From Weeksellaceae bacterium TAE3-ERU29 (GTDB lineage: Bacteria; Bacteroidota; Bacteroidia; Flavobacteriales; Weeksellaceae): 64,000 nt of DNA. The stretch spans positions 114,647 through 178,646 of the forward strand of contig JAHUUM010000001.1 in the NCBI GenBank assembly GCA_019218445.1, read 5' to 3'. Shown here in pieces: positions 7,177-15,981 of this stretch (position 1 is the stretch's first letter; each line of letters opens with the position of its first letter). The notes beneath the pieces were generated by a model. That model was not told the origin of the DNA and ran no database searches. It worked only from the letters and a program-made list of their open reading frames with translations. The translations under genes and the position numbers were made by a program.

Positions 7177-10119
7177 ATGAGGCTTTTAACTGTTTTTATA
7201 GGATTTTGTTACGGTATTATTCTACAAGCTCAAGTAGAATACAGTAATACTTATGTTTATCCTCTGCCTCAAGATAACGACAATGCTTTTAATATATATT
7301 TATTAAAGAGCTATGATAATATTTATACCATTCCCTATACCGGAGGTATGTATAAAATCGATAATCAAAATGAAAAAATATTTTGCTCTAAAGATTTAAA
7401 TATGCGTAGAAGCATTAAAAGTATAAATAAAGATGATTCTACTTTTGAGATTCTAATTAATAAAAAATCTTTAGTATATAAAAAGGACTCTATAACAAAA
7501 GTTTTAAATATCCCCGATGATATTAACATTCATAATAATGTTGTTTATGACGATAATCTCTATTTTCTCTCTATTAAAAATGATAAACTCTATGTTTATA
7601 ACGGGCTTAATATTAAACTTGTAAAAAATTTAAACACAAATTATTCTTATTCTTTTTGTAAGATAAATGAAAGTAGCTTTTTGGTAAAAAATAAAGGTGA
7701 TAAAGTCTATTTAATAGAGTTGGATAACTTCAAAATTAAAAAAGAATTTTCTTTAAAGAATTTCTATAGTCTTTGGTACTTTTCTGACTCTTCAATTATT
7801 TATATTAATAATAATAAAGATTTTATCAAAAAACATAATAATGGAGAATATAAATTTATCGGAAAAGAAGATAATGCACAAATCTATAATCAATGGGCTT
7901 TACGACGAATAAATTCTAAAACCATAAAAATAACAAATATAGAAACAGAGAGAGATTATTTTATAGACACCGATTCTTATATTTTTAATTTTATAGTAGA
8001 TGAAAAGAATAAAGCAGTTTATCTCGGCACAGGGCAGAGACCTATGAAGTCTTTTTTGTACATTAATAAAATACCTAATACATTTGATAATGTGACTTCT
8101 AACTCTTGTTTTACACTGGCAGAAGATAACAAAGGAAACATTTGGGCAGGAAGTTACAACAAATATTTATCAGTCATTAAGAAAGATACCATCGTTTCTA
8201 AACAAGTATCTAATTTAAAATTTTTAATTGGAAGTATTAGTCTTGGCGATACAATTTATTTTACTACCGAAGGCGACACTGAGGGAGGAATTTGGGGAAT
8301 GACTTCAGAAAGTAAACCATTTTTAGTAAAAGATAATAGCAAAAAAAGAGTACAAGGATTTTATTTATTTAAATCTTCTAAAAATAAAATCTATTACGGA
8401 ACTTCAAAAAGAGGCCTATGGGAAATAGATGAAAAAGATTTAAAATCAAATAACGGAAAATGGAGTATCATAGATGAAAATCAAACAGATAAATTAGTAA
8501 ATATATTAACAATTACAGAAGATAAGTATGGTAGAATATACTTTGCCGGTACTTTAGGAATAGGTATTTATAAGGATAATAAAACAAAATATTTTTTAGC
8601 AAAAGATAGTGTTTTGCCTAAACCTATCTGTTCTTTGACAGATTCTTATGGTACAGTTTGGTTTGGAGGAAAAGGAGGAGTATATTATATTACCCCGAAT
8701 GATAAGGAAATTGAGTCAATTGATTTAAAAAAATTAAATCACCCTTTTCTAAATCATAAAGATACTTTTACAACTGCACTTAGCATCAATCAGAATTATC
8801 TTATTGTTGCAAATCAGAATAGAATGTTAGCTTTAGATTTAAAAAAGTTTCATGAGTCTAAAGAAATTAATATAAAATATTTAACTTCTCAAGAAACTAA
8901 TTTCACCTCTACAACAGAACAAAATACTACTTTAACAGCAAAAGACGGGAGTGTTTGGTTTTCTACTTTAGATATGATTTATCGGTGGGATTTTAATACA
9001 TGGCTTAAACTGCCTAAACCTAAAATAAAACCTAAGCTTCAATTAATAACTAAGGATAATAATATTGAGCTTATTAAAGCTAAAAAAACACGATTATCTT
9101 CATTTGACAATACATTTAAAATAACTCTTAATTATAGTACGCCGGATAAGTTGCCCAGATATATACAGTATGCTTTCCAAAACAAAAACGACTCTATAGA
9201 ATGGAGTGAAATAAATACTAAATCTGAATTTAATTTTCAAAATTTAAAAGCAGGGGATTATACATTTCATTTAAAAATATTTGAATTAAACGGCTCTACA
9301 AGTTATTATAAATACTTTATAGTAATCCCAAAATTTCTGCATGAGCTTTGGTATTTTTGGTTAATTGTAGGAGCTGTCATTATAACTATTGTAAGCTATA
9401 TAATATATACTCATCAAAATGCAAAAACAAAATTAGCTAATTGGGAACTGGAAAAAGAAAAAGTAAATAAACAACTATCCCAACTTCAGTTAACTTCTAT
9501 CAGCAATCAATTCAGACCACACTTTCTATTAAATACATTCAATTCTCTTGGGGCATATTTAGAAAGTGGATCTTATGAAGAAACTGTTTTAGATACAATG
9601 GGGAAGAGTATAAATATTCTTTTTTCAACCGCTAAGAAAGAAAAAAACTATCATTCTTTAAAAAAGGAATGGCAATTAGTAAAAAATCTTATCAAAATTT
9701 ATCAGTTAGTTTATATAAAAGACTTAAAAACTAAAGTTCCTTCCAAAAAACAAATAAAATTAATAGAAGATCTCAATATTCCTTTTGGGATATTACAGAT
9801 ACCCATAGAAAATGCTTTATTACATGGATTACATAATAAACCAACCCCACCTTATTTATTAAAAGTTTTATTAGAGAATAACGAATCAGAAATAATCTTT
9901 AGAATTATTGACAATGGAGTAGGAATTCAAAAAGCCGGTACATTATCTAACGTTCGTAAAAATGGAACCGGTTTAAAAAATTTAAATAAAATTATTGCTG
10001 TATTTAATCAATATAACTATAATAAAATAATTTTTGCTTTTATAGAAAATCCTCAAAAAGAAGGTACTGAAATTAAAATTATAATCCCTAAAAACTTTAA
10101 TTATGAAATCAATAGTTAG
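7177..10119 (+). CDS. LytS/YehU-type sensor histidine kinase with periplasmic propeller
   Basis: 980 residues. An N-terminal signal peptide precedes about 620 residues of beta-propeller repeats of the two-component-regulator type (for example EDNKGNIWAGSYNK, DSYGTVWFGGKGGVYYI). A Y_Y_Y-like Ig domain follows at about 650-715. One transmembrane helix lies at about 722-748, then a coiled linker. The His_kinase domain has the phospho-acceptor at His782 (QFRPHFLLNTFNS). The ATPase domain has the N box at about 878 (ENALLHG) and G boxes DNGVGI and NGTGLKN. Proteins of this design sense extracellular ligands, often glycans, and signal to a LytTR regulator. The next gene, overlapping by 17 bp, encodes exactly that. 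The ligand is unknown. Confidence 0.9.
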   Translation: MRLLTVFIGFCYGIILQAQVEYSNTYVYPLPQDNDNAFNIYLLKSYDNIYTIPYTGGMYKIDNQNEKIFCSKDLNMRRSIKSINKDDSTFEILINKKSLVYKKDSITKVLNIPDDINIHNNVVYDDNLYFLSIKNDKLYVYNGLNIKLVKNLNTNYSYSFCKINESSFLVKNKGDKVYLIELDNFKIKKEFSLKNFYSLWYFSDSSIIYINNNKDFIKKHNNGEYKFIGKEDNAQIYNQWALRRINSKTIKITNIETERDYFIDTDSYIFNFIVDEKNKAVYLGTGQRPMKSFLYINKIPNTFDNVTSNSCFTLAEDNKGNIWAGSYNKYLSVIKKDTIVSKQVSNLKFLIGSISLGDTIYFTTEGDTEGGIWGMTSESKPFLVKDNSKKRVQGFYLFKSSKNKIYYGTSKRGLWEIDEKDLKSNNGKWSIIDENQTDKLVNILTITEDKYGRIYFAGTLGIGIYKDNKTKYFLAKDSVLPKPICSLTDSYGTVWFGGKGGVYYITPNDKEIESIDLKKLNHPFLNHKDTFTTALSINQNYLIVANQNRMLALDLKKFHESKEINIKYLTSQETNFTSTTEQNTTLTAKDGSVWFSTLDMIYRWDFNTWLKLPKPKIKPKLQLITKDNNIELIKAKKTRLSSFDNTFKITLNYSTPDKLPRYIQYAFQNKNDSIEWSEINTKSEFNFQNLKAGDYTFHLKIFELNGSTSYYKYFIVIPKFLHELWYFWLIVGAVIITIVSYIIYTHQNAKTKLANWELEKEKVNKQLSQLQLTSISNQFRPHFLLNTFNSLGAYLESGSYEETVLDTMGKSINILFSTAKKEKNYHSLKKEWQLVKNLIKIYQLVYIKDLKTKVPSKKQIKLIEDLNIPFGILQIPIENALLHGLHNKPTPPYLLKVLLENNESEIIFRIIDNGVGIQKAGTLSNVRKNGTGLKNLNKIIAVFNQYNYNKIIFAFIENPQKEGTEIKIIIPKNFNYEINS

Positions 10120-10858
10120 AAATTATACTTATTGTGTTATTGAAGATGTAGAAGACGTAATTATTGGCATCTTGAATAGAATGAAAAAATATAAAAATTG
10201 GAAAAGCATAGGAGAAAGTAGAGAAATAAAGTCTGCTTTAAACTTAGTTAAAGAGCATCATCCAGACTTAATTTTTATGGATTGGAGTTTAAAAGGGGGA
10301 AGTACTTACGAAATATTGGAGTATATAAAAAAGAATAAATATTATGCTCCTTATATTATCTTCTTTACTGCTTTTCAGAAAGATGAACCCACTATTCCGG
10401 AAATAGTACACAATAAGTATAAAGTAGATAAATATCTTCTAAAACCCATTTGGAGAAAGTTTAGTGGAAATCTCGAACAATATTTAAAAGAAGCTTCTTC
10501 TAAAAGCTCATGTAATACTTACCTTGAAATAACTGATGTAAATAAAAATATATATAAAATTAATACCTCTCATATAACTTCTGTTTCTCTTTATGATCAG
10601 AAAAAAAGAACTAAAACTATCCGCTTATTGTCAGGAGAAGAAATAATTGTGAAAAACACATTCCAAGAAATTGAAGAAATACTTATAAAGAGGAATATAG
10701 ACTTTATTTATACACATAAAAGATACTCAATCGTGATAAAAAATAATATAGAAAAATTTGAAGAAGGATATGTGTTTTTCTATGAAAACAAAAGTCCGAA
10801 AGTAGAAGTTTGCAAGGAAAATATTAAAAATGTTACAAATTGGCTAATAAACACTTAA
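10103..10858 (+). CDS. LytTR-family response regulator
   Basis: 251 residues. The receiver domain spans 1-125, with acidic residues Glu14/Asp15, phospho-acceptor Asp60 (LIFMDW), Thr89 and Lys114 (YLLKP). A LytTR DNA-binding domain follows at about 140-245 (ITSVSLYDQKKRTKTIRLLSGEEIIVKN begins it; TFQEIEEIL follows). It is translationally coupled to the kinase through a 17-bp overlap. The protein probably binds paired direct repeats; the ACACGAAACC pair at 7101-7131 is the obvious local candidate. It likely controls its own operon and the divergent surface-protein operon. Confidence 0.9.
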   Translation: MKSIVRNYTYCVIEDVEDVIIGILNRMKKYKNWKSIGESREIKSALNLVKEHHPDLIFMDWSLKGGSTYEILEYIKKNKYYAPYIIFFTAFQKDEPTIPEIVHNKYKVDKYLLKPIWRKFSGNLEQYLKEASSKSSCNTYLEITDVNKNIYKINTSHITSVSLYDQKKRTKTIRLLSGEEIIVKNTFQEIEEILIKRNIDFIYTHKRYSIVIKNNIEKFEEGYVFFYENKSPKVEVCKENIKNVTNWLINT

Positions 10859-10910
10859 ACACAAATTAAAAACTGTATTTATATTTGACTATTATATGTT
10901 TTATTTAAAA

Positions 10911-10946
10911 AAACGGGTTAAAGAAATAAAATTCTTTAACCCGTTT
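10911..10946. terminator. Bidirectional intrinsic terminator
   Basis: There is a perfect 15-bp stem (AAACGGGTTAAAGAA and its complement) with a 6-nt loop and T-runs on both strands. It serves the converging response regulator and beta-barrel genes. Confidence 0.9.
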
Positions 10947-10972
10947 TTTTATCAATATTATTTTCTAAATCA

Positions 10973-11599
10973 TTAAAAAATATAACCAAATCCTAATCTC
11001 CCAACGGAATTAGTAAGTTTATTTTCTCCGCTTAAATCTAAATCTTTCACTTCTTGGTTAGAAGTATTCAATATATTTAAGAAATTCTTATTCCAGCGAA
11101 GCTCTACAAAAAATGATTTGCCATGAGGTTTAAAGTAATAAGCTGCTCCTAAATTTATTCCTAAATCAAAAGAATTGAAAGCCTCTTTATTAATTTCCAT
11201 TCGGTCTTTTTTTATCACAGAGTTACTCATTCTATAAGTAAATTCAGGTCCTGCCGCAATCTCAAATTCCGGAGCAAATACTCTTAATTTTACTAAAACA
11301 GGCATACTTATATTATTTGTATTCAAGTAAATTGTTGTTTCTTTATTATCTCCTTGTCTTATAACTTCACCCCCTGAAAGTGAATAAAGCAATTCAGGTT
11401 GAATAGCATAACTTTTTACCGGAATTTCTACAAATGAGCCTACATAAAAGCTGTTTCTTCTGGCAAAAGAATCTTTCTCGGCAGTATCGCCATGCAATTG
11501 AGACTGTGCCAAACCTCCTTTAACTCCAAATTTCACTTGTGCTGTAACTGAACTTACTCCTGTTAAAAGAAGTACAAGTGCTAAAAATAAATTCTTCAT
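10973..11599 (-). CDS. Outer-membrane beta-barrel protein (porin family)
   Basis: 208 residues with a signal peptide ending SVTAQ. The body shows alternating amphipathic strands with the opening VKFGVKGGLAQSQL, repeated GPEFTYR and LGINLGAAYYF segments, and a C-terminal aromatic residue (RLGFGYIF). This is the usual pattern of the small OmpW/Omp_b-barrel_2 proteins of Bacteroidota. It should fold as an 8-stranded barrel in the outer membrane. The function is not defined. The gene stands alone with its own terminator shared with the regulator gene opposite. Confidence 0.75.
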   Translation of the reverse strand: MKNLFLALVLLLTGVSSVTAQVKFGVKGGLAQSQLHGDTAEKDSFARRNSFYVGSFVEIPVKSYAIQPELLYSLSGGEVIRQGDNKETTIYLNTNNISMPVLVKLRVFAPEFEIAAGPEFTYRMSNSVIKKDRMEINKEAFNSFDLGINLGAAYYFKPHGKSFFVELRWNKNFLNILNTSNQEVKDLDLSGENKLTNSVGRLGFGYIF

Positions 11600-11712
11600 A
11601 AATTATAAATTTTTTGTTTTTTTATCTTAGCTTAATTTTAAGAATACTAATATAAAAAATTAATTTAACATAAAAAATATCTTTAAATAAAACTATAAAT
11701 TTATATAATAGA

Positions 11713-11744
11713 AAAAGCCTGAACGAGAACTCGTTCAGGCTTTT
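11713..11744 (-). terminator. argH terminator
   Basis: A 14-bp perfect stem (AAAAGCCTGAACGA / TCGTTCAGGCTTTT) with a 4-nt loop lies 20 bp past the argH stop; T-rich on both sides. Confidence 0.85.
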
Positions 11745-11764
11745 ACAAATAATTGTAGTAACTT

Positions 11765-13054
11765 TTAATCTTCTAATTTAAATTTTTCTACTTTCTGCCA
11801 AATTAAATCTAAGCCTAAATTATGAATACTTCCTGCATGTTCTGTTTTGAACTCTTTATGCGGTTTGTACGTTTTATCTTCTACCGATAAACCTACCTCT
11901 TTATAAGCATCTCTAAACGGCGTTCCACTTTGGATTTTATGATTTATATTTTCTACTGTATAAATACTATCATATTTTTCTTGCTCCATATAACCATCCT
12001 TAATTTCTAATTGAGGTATCGCAAAAATTAAAATATCCAGAATATTATTGAACTGAATCATAGGCTCTATTAAAATTTCTTTTAAAATCTGAAAATCTCT
12101 ATGATAACCACTCGGTAAATTATTGATTGTTAAAATAACATCGTTTGGCAATGCTTGAATTCTATTACAATGAGCTCTGGTTAATTCAAACACATCAGGG
12201 TTCTTTTTATGTGGCATGATAGATGAACCTGTCGTCATTTCGTTTGGTAACTTAACAAATCCCATATCCTGAGAGTTATACATTACCAAATCATAAGATA
12301 ATTTAGATAAAGTACCACAAACCATTGCCAAAGCAAACGCTACAGATTTTTCGGTTTTACCGCGTAACATTTGAGCCCCGACAGAAGAAACTGCTAAATT
12401 CTCGAATTTCATTTCGTTAGTAGTCATTTCTCTATCAATCGGGAAACTTGTTCCAAATCCCGCACCTGACCCTAATGGATTTTGATCAGCAACATGATAA
12501 GCTGCCTTAAAAAATGCTAAATCTGAAAGTAAATTCTCGGCATAAGCAGAAAACCACATTCCAAAACTACTCGGCATCGCTGCCTGAAAGTGTGTATAAC
12601 CCGGCAATAAATCAGCTTTATGCTCTTCTGCTTTTTTAAGCATAATTTCTACTAATTGCTGAATTTTCGCTGTTACATCTTTAATATATTCTTTCTGAAA
12701 TAATTGAATAGCTACCAAAACTTGGTCATTTCGGCTACGTGCAGTATGGATTTTTTTACCCGCATCTCCACATTTTTTAATCAGTTCAGCTTCAATTTTT
12801 GAGTGCATATCCTCAAAATTCTCATCAATTACAAAGTTACCTTCTGCTTCTTGTTTTAAAAGTTCATCTAACGCAACTTGCAATTGCTCATTCTCCTCTT
12901 GACTCAACAATCCGACTTTTGCCAACATATTAGCCTGAGCTTTAGAGGCAATCATATCATATTTCGCCAAAAATAAATCTAATTCTCGATCTTTTCCTAC
13001 GGTAAAATTTTCGATTTGTTTGTCAACGGAAAATCCTTTGTCCCAAAGTTTCAT
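11765..13054 (-). CDS. argH: Argininosuccinate lyase
   Basis: 429 residues, slightly shorter than the ~460 of enterobacterial ArgH, as is usual in Flavobacteria. It carries the fumarase/aspartase superfamily signature GSSIMPHKKNPD with the catalytic serine loop. It also has the N-terminal LWDKGFSVDKQIENFTVG, the SRNDQV motif and the PGYTHFQAAMPSSFG region. It splits argininosuccinate into arginine and fumarate, the last step of arginine synthesis, in the cytoplasm as a tetramer. No other arg genes are in the window. It is transcribed alone, between a TATCTTTG promoter element and its own terminator. Confidence 0.96.
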   Translation of the reverse strand: MKLWDKGFSVDKQIENFTVGKDRELDLFLAKYDMIASKAQANMLAKVGLLSQEENEQLQVALDELLKQEAEGNFVIDENFEDMHSKIEAELIKKCGDAGKKIHTARSRNDQVLVAIQLFQKEYIKDVTAKIQQLVEIMLKKAEEHKADLLPGYTHFQAAMPSSFGMWFSAYAENLLSDLAFFKAAYHVADQNPLGSGAGFGTSFPIDREMTTNEMKFENLAVSSVGAQMLRGKTEKSVAFALAMVCGTLSKLSYDLVMYNSQDMGFVKLPNEMTTGSSIMPHKKNPDVFELTRAHCNRIQALPNDVILTINNLPSGYHRDFQILKEILIEPMIQFNNILDILIFAIPQLEIKDGYMEQEKYDSIYTVENINHKIQSGTPFRDAYKEVGLSVEDKTYKPHKEFKTEHAGSIHNLGLDLIWQKVEKFKLED

Positions 13055-13078
13055 AAGTGTTTTTTATTTGAAGTTTGC

Positions 13079-13086
13079 CAAAGATA
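13079..13086 (-). promoter_or_regulatory. -7 element of argH
   Basis: On the minus strand TATCTTTG (TAnnTTTG), 24 bp before the argH ATG. No convincing -33 TTG is seen. Confidence 0.55.
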
Positions 13087-13223
13087 AAAAGTTTTATACG
13101 ACTTATAAAATTTAGTTTTTAACAGAATTTCTACAAAAGTACTCAGCACAAACATTTAATGATTATTTTAAAAAGTATTATATTGGCACTTATTTTGTAA
13201 TTTATATTAAAATTTTAATAGAC

Positions 13224-13712
13224 ATGAAGAAATTAACCATTACCTTATCAGCATTAGTTATGATTGCTTTTACAAGCTGTGATCCTAAAGGAAAAGAACC
13301 TCAAAATGTAAATCCTGTGGAACAACAAGAATTAAATGAAACGCCTACTCCTGAGCAATACCAAGGAAGTACCGGAGTAGATGAAGCAATGGGAGGATTA
13401 AATGTAACTGAAACTATAGAGCTTAAAGAGCAAACTTTTAAAGGTTCTTTATCTACCGATTTCACTAGTAATTATGAGTTTACAGTATTAGATGAAGCTA
13501 AAGATTATAGTTTTTCTTTAAATTCAAAGAATAAAAATATCGTTTATTCTTTAGAGAAAGAAAACGGAGAATCAGTTTTTCCACCAACGCAAGAGAATAA
13601 AACTGTAAAATTACAACCCGGAGAATATACAATTAATGCCGGACTGAAAGAGGGAACACCTACTAATAAAGTAGATGTAAAAGATACTTATTTTGAAATT
13701 GAAATTAAATAG
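13224..13712 (+). CDS. Predicted lipoprotein of unknown function
   Basis: 162 residues with a signal peptide and lipobox ending at Cys19 (IAFTSC). A low-complexity linker rich in N, P, E and Q covers about 20-60. A small beta-rich domain follows at about 65-160 (ETIELKEQTFKGSL, YEFTVLDEAKDYSFSLNS, KTVKLQPGEYTINAG), reminiscent of bacterial pre-peptidase or Ig-like folds. The residues after the Cys (DPKGKE) do not match the known surface-export signal for Bacteroidota lipoproteins, so a periplasmic location is more likely. The family is not recognised. It is a single-gene unit with a terminator behind it. Confidence 0.7.
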   Translation: MKKLTITLSALVMIAFTSCDPKGKEPQNVNPVEQQELNETPTPEQYQGSTGVDEAMGGLNVTETIELKEQTFKGSLSTDFTSNYEFTVLDEAKDYSFSLNSKNKNIVYSLEKENGESVFPPTQENKTVKLQPGEYTINAGLKEGTPTNKVDVKDTYFEIEIK

Positions 13713-13735
13713 TTTTTATTTTCCATAAAAAAAAG

Positions 13736-13760
13736 GAAGCCACTTTTTATAGGTGGCTTC
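13736..13760. terminator. Intrinsic terminator
   Basis: An 8-bp stem GAAGCCAC/GTGGCTTC with a 9-nt loop is flanked by A- and T-runs. It is shared by the converging lipoprotein and tadA genes. Confidence 0.8.
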
Positions 13761-13783
13761 TTTACTTATTATTCTTTTCCAGA

Positions 13784-14221
13784 TTATCGTTTCTTCTCAA
13801 AAAATTCTTTTACTAAATCACCGCATTCTTCTGCCATTACACCTAACTTTATTTCGGTTTTAGGGTGAAGTTGTAAATTATTTTTTCTGAATCCTCGGTG
13901 CAAATCCTCTGCCCCTATCACAACTCTGCTTATTTGCGACCAAAATAATGCTCCCGCACACATTACACAAGGCTCTAAAGTTACGTACAGCGTACAATCT
14001 TTTAAATATTTCCCACCTAAAAAAGAAGACGCAGAAGTAATTGCCTGAATCTCCGCATGAGCAGTTACATCTGTTAAACGTTCAGTAAGATTGTGAGCTT
14101 TTGCAATTATTCTATCGTTGGAAACTATTACTGCACCTATCGGAATTTCATCTTCCTCAAATGCAAGTTGAGCTTCCTGAAATGCCTTTTGCATAAAGTA
14201 TTCATCTGTAAATAAATTCAT
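13784..14221 (-). CDS. tadA: tRNA-specific adenosine deaminase
   Basis: 145 residues. The zinc site is complete: His55 and catalytic Glu57 in TAHAEIQA, and Cys85 and Cys88 in LEPCVMCAGA. The length and the QISRVVIGAED segment fit TadA rather than cytidine or guanine deaminases. It converts A34 to inosine in tRNA-Arg(ACG). It is the last of four closely packed minus-strand genes (methyltransferase, glycosyltransferase, broken repeat gene, tadA). Only 2 bp separate it from the preceding stop, so it relies on the upstream promoter. Confidence 0.93.
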   Translation of the reverse strand: MNLFTDEYFMQKAFQEAQLAFEEDEIPIGAVIVSNDRIIAKAHNLTERLTDVTAHAEIQAITSASSFLGGKYLKDCTLYVTLEPCVMCAGALFWSQISRVVIGAEDLHRGFRKNNLQLHPKTEIKLGVMAEECGDLVKEFFEKKR

Positions 14222-14223
14222 TT

Positions 14224-14970
14224 TTATTCTTTCTTTTTAAATAAATCTCTCAACCAAAACCAAGCTTTTTTATAGAAAGGAGGTTTTTTATAAATATAAA
14301 TAGGAGAACATTTAAATACCATTCTATCTTCTAATTTAACATTTAAAGTTCTATTATTAGAGGTTAAAATAGTAGAATCTATTTCTTTTTCAACATATTC
14401 ATAACCAATATATTCATATCGCAATGTTATTTTCTTTAATGAATCTAATGGTTGAGTAATATTTAATTTATATTTCCCCTCTTTATCGGCATATACACCA
14501 TTATTTGTTTATACTATCCCAACATACGCATCTGATAAAGGATAATTATTTTCATCTACAATAGTTCCTGTAATGTAAATACTGTCTTTTTTAGGTGAAG
14601 GAACAGAATAACAAATAATTATTACTTCATCTTCTAATTTAACATCTATTTCTTTACTTTTATCAGGGGATAAAATAGTAGAATCTATTTCTTTTTCAAT
14701 CTCTTGATAACCAACAAATTCATAACGTAATGTTATTTTCTTTAATGAATCTAAAGGCTGAGTAACATTTAATTTATATTTCCCTTCATTATCTGTAAAT
14801 ACTCCTTTACTTGTTTCCACTATCCCAACATACGCATCTGATAAAGGAGAATTATTTTCATCTACAATAGTTCCTGTGATGTAAATACTGTCTTTTTCTT
14901 GTGCAAAAGAATTTGAAGAGAAAAGAAAAATCAATACTAAAAATAAAAATCTCAAAAAATATTTTCTCAT
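14224..14970 (-). pseudogene. Tandemly duplicated CarboxypepD_reg-like protein, broken by a nonsense codon
   Basis: One frame of 249 codons contains two near-identical ~102-residue units behind a signal peptide (FLFSSNSFAQ). Each unit has KDSIYITGTIVDENN, PLSDAYVGIV and ITQPLDSLKKITLRYE-type segments, the carboxypeptidase-regulatory-like fold found in outer-membrane proteins. An in-frame TAA at 14509-14511 replaces the GAA found at the same place in unit 1 (GIVETSKG against GIV*TNNG). Reading resumes without a frame change and runs to 14224. The cell would therefore make a 153-residue truncated product, or two fragments if an ATG at 14424 is used. The last ~20 residues of the second part are basic and aromatic (FYKKAWFWLRDLFKKKE). 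A sequencing error at 14511 is the alternative. Confidence 0.8.
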
Positions 14971-14985
14971 ATTATTATTCTTTAA

Positions 14986-15978
14986 TTAAAAATGATTAGG
15001 AAATGCTTCTTGCAGGTGCTGATTAAATAAATTTAATCTTATCTGACTTTCAAAAAAACCAACTCCATAATTCCAAAATTGTAGAAAAACCGTAATGATT
15101 GACAAGACTCCAACTTTTATGGATTTGTTTTGGATACTCGAAATTATAAATACAAATAAAAAGTAAAATATATAAGAATAAAACAAATACGGACAGCCTA
15201 AAAGTACTAAGGGAATACTCAATAAAAGTCCTAAAATAAAGAAAGTCGGCAACCAAAATGTGAATTTGGTATAACTCGGGTGCAGTTTGTTGAGGATTGG
15301 ACGTGCTCGCCCAAAACTTTTTACTTGCTTGGCAAATTTAGCCAATGTTGTTCGGCGTTTATGGTAAACTTTTAAATCTCTAAAACCTTTAGACTTAAAT
15401 CCGCTTTCCCATAAAGTCATTGTTAAATCGGGGTCCTCGCCTACTCTCATTGGTTTAAATCCACCGCTTGTCTCAAAGGCTTCTTTAGAGATTCCCATAT
15501 TGAAACTTCTCGGCTGAAATTTACCAAAATCATTTTTGGCACTTCGGATTCCGCCCGTTGTTACAAAGGACGTCATCGCAAAATTAATCGCCTTTTGTAA
15601 GTCTGAAAAATTATCTGCTGCAGCATCTACTCCTCCATAGAAATCAAAAGGGTCTTGCTCGTAATGAGCTACCAGTTTCTCCATATAATCGGGCAGAACA
15701 ATGGTGTCGGAATCAAAGAAAACATAAAAATTTCCGTTTGCTTTTTTCATTCCGTAATTACGACTTAAGCCCGGTCCCGAATTCGGTTTATAAAAATATT
15801 TAATTTTTAATTCTGTGATGAAATCCTCTACGGTATAAATCAACTGATTTTTTGAACCGTCATCTACCACAATAACTTCAAAATCTTTATACGTTTGTTT
15901 TGCTAAACTTTCTAAAAGTTCCCGCAACTCCGACTCTCGCTCGTAAACTGCTATAATAACTGAAATCTGTAATTTCAC
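14986..15978 (-). CDS. Family 2 glycosyltransferase, membrane-anchored
   Basis: 330 residues with a GT-A fold start (ISVIIAVYERESELRELLES), Asp39-Asp40 in VVDDGS, and the metal-binding DSD at 89-91 (FFDSDTIVLPDY). A typical acceptor-region motif is GEDPDLTMTLWESGF, followed by KVYHKRRTT. Two or three transmembrane helices occupy about 240-310. It probably transfers a sugar from a nucleotide donor in envelope polysaccharide or glycolipid synthesis at the inner membrane; the substrate is unknown. The start is GTG, 3 bp after the upstream methyltransferase stop, implying translational coupling. Confidence 0.85.
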   Translation of the reverse strand: MKLQISVIIAVYERESELRELLESLAKQTYKDFEVIVVDDGSKNQLIYTVEDFITELKIKYFYKPNSGPGLSRNYGMKKANGNFYVFFDSDTIVLPDYMEKLVAHYEQDPFDFYGGVDAAADNFSDLQKAINFAMTSFVTTGGIRSAKNDFGKFQPRSFNMGISKEAFETSGGFKPMRVGEDPDLTMTLWESGFKSKGFRDLKVYHKRRTTLAKFAKQVKSFGRARPILNKLHPSYTKFTFWLPTFFILGLLLSIPLVLLGCPYLFYSYIFYFLFVFIISSIQNKSIKVGVLSIITVFLQFWNYGVGFFESQIRLNLFNQHLQEAFPNHF

Positions 15979-15981
15979 GCC

